Assembly: GCA_023374045.1 (NCBI GenBank) | Contig: CM041778.1 | Coordinates: 366,642,831 to 366,706,830 of the forward strand | Origin: Limonium bicolor | Lineage: Eukaryota > Streptophyta > Magnoliopsida > Caryophyllales > Plumbaginaceae | Reading direction: 5' to 3' | DNA: 64,000 nt | Shown: piece after piece, positions 58,571 through 64,000 of the stretch | Layout of the letters: the number at the start of each line of letters is the position of its first letter | Position numbering within the stretch: position 1 is the stretch's first letter | Notes under the pieces: model-generated | Databases searched by the model: none | What the model was told of the DNA's origin: nothing | The model's input: the letters and a program-made list of their open reading frames with translations, nothing else | Made by a program: the position numbers and the translations under genes

Positions 58571-60730
58571 AGCCCATGTTTACAAAGAAGCCCTACATAA
58601 ACATCTGGTGGCATTTCTGGATTATAAAAACATCCTTAAAAAACCCTACTGTAGAGACGATCGGAAGCAGACAGATCCCCAAACATTCTCATTTTTTTGA
58701 AAGAATCGAAACATCCTGCATTTTCTTCTGTCTTCTCCCTCTCAAACTCGACCGTCCCTTCATCGTTTTCTCTCGCCGGAAATCTCATCTCCCTTCTTAA
58801 AACCTTCTTCCGACAAGGCGCTATCCCACCGAAATTCGGGTAGCCAGTCACTCCACCTTGACAGTGTAAGTTGGTTTCTTCTCCCTTGCTCTCAAAATCT
58901 CTCGAGTATCAGCGATCTTCGTTTTGCGTTCTCGACATTTCAAACTCAGTTTTGCCCAAGGGTCTAACTCGATGACGGCAAGGGGTTAGGGTTCAGTCGA
59001 GAAAACCTTTTTCCGACACGTAACCCACCTCCGTTTCCATTCATCTCCGATTTTCTCGGCTATGTTTTTTTCATGTCCAGGAGCATGTTGGTTTCTCTTC
59101 CTCTTTGTATCTCCTCCTATCTCTTTTCTTTTCAAGCCTTAATCCGGTATAGTTGATTCCAAACCCACGATGGGTTCAGGGTCTTCGAAAGGGATTTGAA
59201 ATTTTGTGTTTAAGCAAAGCCGTCTCTCTGCATGTCTCGATATTATTCCCGTTTCCTTTTTTTTTTGGTAGAATGCGTAGCCCGGTATGGACATTGTAGT
59301 CCACGAACGGGTTAAGGGTGCGTTTAACATCGGCCCCTCTGTGTACATGTATTGAAGTTGTTTAGTCCTGATGTACCTGAAACATCTCAAGACTGGTTCA
59401 TTTCGGTCTCGATTCCCTGTTTGTTTCCTGATTCGGAAGTCGCGAATGAAACTGGTCCTCCTCTATTTGCATTTCTGTCCAGTTATTTATTATCGTATCA
59501 TACTCTGAGTGTCGAGCAAACTGGTGGTAATATATGCAGGCAGTATAGACTGGTCATTCTCCAGTCCTGGTTCCCGTTTTATTTCACTCACTGTGTACGA
59601 TCCATTTTGTTGGATCTATCCTGCGATTTCTCCTCTGTTGTCACAACCCGAGGTGAACCTGGAATCGATCCTTTATACAGCCTACAATTTCATATGCTCA
59701 TTAGACCTTCTTCCTCTAACATGGAAATTAACCTCATCCGCTTCAGTAACCTGCGGGTTTGAGACTGTTGGTTCAGATTTGTGCATTCGATTTCTTTATC
59801 TATATGTTACAGACTGATGCCTTAATGATTTTGGGTTCTGTTTTGAGATGTGTTCGCAGGGACACAAATGCTCTTGTTCGGTACCATACTCTAACCCTCT
59901 CGATTGTTAATATAATCTGTACATCCTGATTCTGGATATTGGCATGTGCAGTTTGAGTATTGTCTGATTTCTGAAACTATCGATCAGTATGATCACTTTC
60001 TGGTTCAAAGTGTTTGGAGAATAAACCTGTCGGGTCCATCTTTCTTTCGTGAAAACTTGCCTGTTTGGGTAGATGGCCGTGAAATGAAAAGAGAATCGCA
60101 GGCTTAAAATCTTCTCACAGTTTATCTGTTGTGTTGATTTATTCAGATGGAATTGGGTGGTGAATTTTGGTTATCAGATTTGACACAGAAAAAGGGTTAG
60201 GAGCTTGCTGTATTTCCCGCAATAAACCCGCATTCTCTCACTAATGTCTGGCCTGTATTGCTTAAATCCCTTGTTTCTCTTTTCTGCTGCATAGTTGAAT
60301 TTTTTTGCTCCATGTTAAGGGTCTGATTTGTGCTCAGAGCTGACTGTGAATTGATTATATCTTCAACGTGCACACCTATAGGCTGTTTAACACTAGTTCG
60401 AAAACAGAAACTTCGTCTGATTTCATCACTGAGTAATGCTAAAGAGCAGTGAACAGAAGTAAAAAAAAATCGGATTGAGTGTTTAAGTTTTGGCTTGATT
60501 CTCTTCTAAGCTCTTGGTTGGGTTCCCACCCTATTTTGTTATCTGGAATTAAACTCATCCTGTTTCTCATGCGCTTGTATCCTGTGATGTTGTGATTGCT
60601 GCTTGCTGTACATATTCATGCTTACTGTTCATCCCCTGAAATATCAATTCGTTCCTTGCTGTTTGCTGTACTTAAGCCCTAGTTATTTCCTTTAGGATCC
60701 TTTAAGCTGACAGAAAAGTTTAGGATGATT
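58571..60730. other. Long non-coding interval with leader-like features
   Basis: The first 300 bp are pyrimidine-rich and end near GACAGTGTAAGTTGG, which resembles a leader exon with a 5' splice site. Nothing downstream forms recognisable coding exons. It may be a leader of an unannotated transcript or LTR sequence of the large element to the right. Confidence 0.35.
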
Positions 60731-60737
60731 TTGTTGC

Positions 60738-60930
60738 CCCACACCTAACGGGTCTCTCATTCGTTTCGTGGGACAACAACCTCCTATAACTTCAGAAAAT
60801 ACCCAAACCGACCTTATATGTATATAAGGACAAAAACTTCAAAAAAACAAGCCCTTAAGGCTAATCTAGGAGGGTTTAAGATGTGAAACCACCCCATGCC
60901 TAACGGGTCTCTCATTCGTTTTATGTGGGT
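60738..60930 (+). repeat. Pair of direct repeats CTAACGGGTCTCTCATTCGTTT
   Basis: The phrase CCCCACACCTAACGGGTCTC (60736 onward) recurs with small changes at about 60890 (CCCCATGCCTAACGGGTCTC), each continuing TCATTCGTTT and a GTGGG. The copies are about 155 bp apart. Possibly LTR-internal. Confidence 0.7.
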
Positions 60931-61209
60931 GGAATCCTCTTTTACCCTCAATGCACCCATAATCAAGATTAATTGGTTAATAAACCTTATTATTCCATTA
61001 TGATCCAAAACCCTCTCCTTTGATCATCATTCCAATAAAAAAAAGAAAGAAGGTCAAAACAAGGATTGTCTCTCGGTTTCATTCATCACCTTTCGAAATT
61101 CAAACCCTCTCCCTGTTTTAACTAACTGTTGCTAGCCCACTTCCAAGAGCCAATCTGACCCACAACTTCAAAAGTCCACTAACCTGGTCCAAACTCTTTA
61201 GTTCGTAAA

Positions 61210-61885
61210 TCAATCCCCCTACCTCACAAGTCTAGCCTGAAGTTCCACCATCGTAGCCCAAAAACCAAAGTCCAAGGCCCAAACCCGGAGCCCGAAATCG
61301 AAACCCAAGGCCCAATATCTCATCACCCAAACCCACGGCCCAGACCTATATCTAAACCTTTGGCCCAAGGCCCATGTCCCAAGCTCACGGCCCAAAAACA
61401 GAAACCCAAGGCCCATCAGTCCAAATCGGCCCAGCAGCCCCAATTGGCCCATTATCAAGTCCAAGCCCAATCCGGTTCAACCCACCAAGTCCAAAGCCTG
61501 AAGACCCAGGCCCAAGACCCAAGTCCAGTCTCGGCCCAAGACCAGTTTTGGCCCAAACCCAATCTGGGCCCAATTCCACCAAATCCAAGAACCCAATTCG
61601 GCCCACTTGTCGACCAGCCCGAAAGCCCAAATCCGAATCCCACGACCCAAGCCCAAGACTCAAGTCCAGACCGTGGTCCGAAGCCCATCTCGGCCCAAAT
61701 ACCAAAACTTGGCCCAAAGTGCATGACCCAAACACAATCTCGGCCCATTGGCCCAACTCGGCCCATTAGCCCAACTCGGCCCATTAGCCCAACTCGGCCC
61801 ATTAGCCCAACTCGGCCCATTAGCCCAAGCCCAGATCAAACCAAGTCCACAAAAATAACCAAGTCCACAAAAATCAAGCATTGAC
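61210..61885. repeat. GGCCCAA-rich low-complexity tract
   Basis: Nearly every 10-20 bp a GGCCCAA or AGCCCAA word occurs. Long open frames on both strands (Pro/Gln/Ser-rich on plus, Gly/Trp/Leu-rich on minus) come from the repeat and show no protein motif. Confidence 0.8.
61741..61830 (+). repeat. 18-bp tandem repeat, five units
   Basis: Unit CGGCCCATTAGCCCAACT starts at 61741, 61759, 61777, 61795 and 61813; the first has one change (TTGG for TTAG) and the last diverges at its end. Confidence 0.92.
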
Positions 61886-61886
61886 C

Positions 61887-62141
61887 AAGCTTTGACCTTG
61901 ACCAAGCCTTGACCTTGACCAAGCCTTGACCTTGACCAAGCCTTGACCTTGACCAAGCCTTGACCTTGACCAAGCTTTGACCTTGACCAAGCTTTGACCT
62001 TGACCAAGCCTTGACCTTGACCAAGCCTTGACCTTGACCAAGCCTTGACCTTGACCAAGCCTTGACCTTGACCAAGCTTTGACCTTGACCAAGCCTTGAC
62101 CTTGACCAAGCTTTGACCTTGACCAGGCCTTGACCTTGACC
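61887..62141 (+). repeat. 17-bp tandem repeat, fifteen units
   Basis: Unit AAGCCTTGACCTTGACC repeats exactly every 17 bp, fifteen times; the only changes are a C/T switch giving AAGCTT in units 1, 6, 7, 12 and 14, and AGG in unit 15. Because 17 is not a multiple of three, all three minus-strand frames are open with the same repeated peptide, an artefact. There are no spacers, so it is a minisatellite. Confidence 0.95.
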
Positions 62142-64000
62142 AGAAAACCTTGACCCGATCATTGACCAAACCCGAACATTGACCCGTCTATTCTTCCAAT
62201 ACAAGTCAAACCAAGTCAAATCAATTCCCACACTTTTTTCAAAACCGATTCCTTTCAATCTACTTCCAACTCGTAAATTCCTTTCAAACTCCAAAATCCA
62301 AAAAAGAATTTCAAACCATCATTTTATCCAAGTTTTGCCAAGATCCTCAGATTTAAAAGAAACCATTTTGTGGATTTTTAAAGGAAAAGCTCTTCTCACA
62401 TCACAGAAAACTCCTCTCAATTGCAGAAAGTTCTTCTCACATATACAGAAAGTTTTCTCCTAAAAATGTTTCTCAAAATCAGTGTTTCTTCATCGAGAAT
62501 TCCGAACCACTTTCAAAGTTTTCTGACTTAGTTTTCAAATCCAAATAATTTGTTTTCGGGGAGCAAGAAATGTCTAACCCCTTCAAAACGTTTTCTTCCC
62601 GGTTAGACATTGCTTGTCTCTCTTCCAAAATAAAAATCCGAGGCGGGGCACTGGGGTCGTAATCTCCCTTGTCGCAGTCTGGATCTCTTTAGGCGGGGCA
62701 TTAGGGTGACAAACCTCCTCTAATTGCAGCTTAGATTTTTACAAGGCGGGGTGCTAGGGAAGTAACGACCTTCCTAGTTGCAGTCGGGATTTTAGAATCG
62801 TCTAACTCCCTTCTACTCGATTTCAATGTTTTCGGTTTTTAACATTTTAAAACCCGGGAGTTAGAGACGTTATTAGGGTTTGACCGAGAACATCTCATTC
62901 ATGGTGTTTCTCTCTGAATCCTATTTTTCGACATAAATTCATTGCCCCATCTTTCGAGCCTCGGCACTTACCACTAATTAAGTGTCGTGTTCGAGGGGGT
63001 ACATAGGGTAATCCCTTGGGATTATCCGCCCTTTTACAACAAAAAATGATTTTTCTAGTTTTAAAAATCTTAAGAGAGACAATTCTAAATAAACCAATCC
63101 AACCCTTCCCATAGAACCTCAGTCACATAGGTCCTCCAATTCTTGAATACTCCCGAACTCCCTTAGTCATCAAAAACCTGGATATCTTCAAAATCCGAAC
63201 ACCTCTCAACTTCATAAAATGACCAAAATACCCCTAAGCTTTGCAAAATGGCCAAAATACCCCTCAGCCCCATAATAAATGCCCTTTTGCTCCTCAAAAC
63301 TTCCAACATCCTTTTAACCTCGTGAAAGTCGAAACAACCTCAAACCTCTCAGCATTCCAACCAACTTCCTCGACCAATATCTCAAGACCAGCCTTTTCCT
63401 TGAACTCTTCTAACTCATCTACTCCTCAATCCGCACTCAATCCTATCTTTGGCTTTAATTTGAATCTCTCTAATAAGGTTTTGAAAGAAGGCAATCCCGA
63501 CAATTGGAGACCGAGGTTTCCTCGGGCACTAATCCGAAGTCGTGGTCGTTGCCACTTCCGAGGGGTGTAACCCAGTACGAATCCACAATAGAATCTCTGC
63601 AAATGACCAGATAACTCCTATCCATAGGGAACAACATCAGAGTCAACTAACGGTTCTTAGAACCCCCCTTCTCATCCTTTCCTAGTTCTTTAGGTTAAAC
63701 TAGGTGGCGACTCTAGTCAATTCCGCCTTATAGAGGCATAAGTCCGCGTGGGGCCCATTGAGAGCGAGTGTAGTGCACACTTGCATTCCCCTTTATGCTT
63801 TCTGGGAAAGACGGACGATCAAGTAGGTATTTGAGGGCTGCCATGTATAACGGGTTTTCACCTTCCACAGAATGGCATTCTAGGATTTAGGCTTCTTAGT
63901 AAGATCATATTTAGATAGACCCCCCTCATACCGAAAAATCACCCTCCACACCCGGGTCATTAGTCTTCTGATGATTGCGAACCATAGTGTCAATTCAACT
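62142..64000 (+). mobile_element. LTR/leader-like part of a large Ty3/gypsy-type element
   Basis: Non-coding sequence with three imperfect units of about 50-60 bp at 62641-62800, each with AGGCGGGGYRYTRGGG..GTAA and TTGCAGTC-like words, and with the phrase TAGGTGGCGACTCTAGTC near 63700, which resembles the LTR/PBS junction of Tat/Ogre-type elements. TTGAC words in 62142-62220 continue those of the preceding array. No gag-pol is reached before the window ends, so the assignment is tentative. Confidence 0.45.
62641..62800 (+). repeat. Three imperfect GGCGGGG repeats
   Basis: Units begin at about 62641, 62690 and 62741 with AGGCGGGGCACTGGGG, AGGCGGGGCATTAGGG and AGGCGGGGTGCTAGGG, each followed by a GTAA or GACAAAC phrase, a CTCC or TTCC stretch, and a GCAG.. 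phrase. Spacing is about 50 bp. Confidence 0.75.

Noticed and set aside
59352..59817. Possible coding exons of 100-136 codons
   Set aside because: No recognisable protein family and unconvincing splice context; overlapping frames of equal length suggest chance.
61887..62141. Regular short repeats as a possible CRISPR array
   Set aside because: Units are contiguous with no spacers, and the window is plant nuclear DNA.
61360..62294. Long open frames on both strands (up to about 174 codons)
   Set aside because: They read through GGCCCAA, 18-bp and 17-bp repeats; the 17-bp array keeps every minus frame open with the same repeated peptide. No domain or codon signal.

Overview
The window is nuclear DNA of a flowering plant, most likely a eudicot. 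It is AT-rich, its two protein genes are split by GT-AG introns, one encodes a plant-type cytoplasmic poly(A)-binding protein, and almost everything else is transposon-derived. There is no sign of bacterial or organellar gene organisation. Positions 4645-5144 are a 500-N assembly gap.

Layout. 1-1616: AT-rich repeat-like DNA. 1617-15052: one minus-strand Ty3/gypsy-type retroelement with Athila-like signatures. Its 3' LTR is at 1617-3113, a polypurine tract follows, the internal region has no pol reading frame, the primer binding site is at 8804-8821, and the 5' LTR starts at 8828. The internal region carries a long-TIR element (around 4533-5726, containing the gap) and a CACTA element (6348-7887). 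The 5' LTR is split by two solo LTRs (9616-12274 and 12398-14892). 15571-20654: a seven-exon gene for a 357-residue conserved plant protein of unknown function; its fourth intron holds a broken Copia element. 21000-22980: decayed Ty3/gypsy pol on the minus strand. 23279-24769: a second long-TIR element with a hAT-like element nested in it. 25646-30215: a third solo LTR. 30440-32820: a second broken Copia element, itself interrupted by an 826-bp insertion. 33046-33423: a short retroposed-looking segment between 17-bp direct repeats. 33749-37662: promoter, leader and nine coding exons of the poly(A)-binding protein gene. 38602-39124: a Mutator-type MITE. 40189-41039 and 43043-43464: two more hAT-like elements. 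44147-49830 and 49866-53441: two further solo LTRs of the same superfamily in opposite orientation, 35 bp apart. 54166-58080: LINE and Copia-LTR remnants. 58385-58570: a tRNA-derived SINE-like sequence. 61200-64000: repeat-rich DNA with 17-bp and 18-bp tandem arrays, probably part of a large Ty3/gypsy element.

The two real genes are unrelated single-copy loci on the plus strand; there is no operon or cluster. The main interest lies in the transposon stratigraphy. Most insertions can be bounded to the base by target-site duplications: 5 bp for the solo LTRs, 8 bp for hAT, 9 bp for Mutator and 3 bp for CACTA. Five solo LTRs share the ends TGAAATACCC...GGGTGTTACA. Four of them share a CTGAGC-plus-hairpin block whose stem changes in a compensatory way, and three carry dense palindromic GTCCGAAC/GTTCGGAC clusters. 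No clearly new protein system was found; the LTR family is the best candidate for something undescribed. All comparisons were made by eye.
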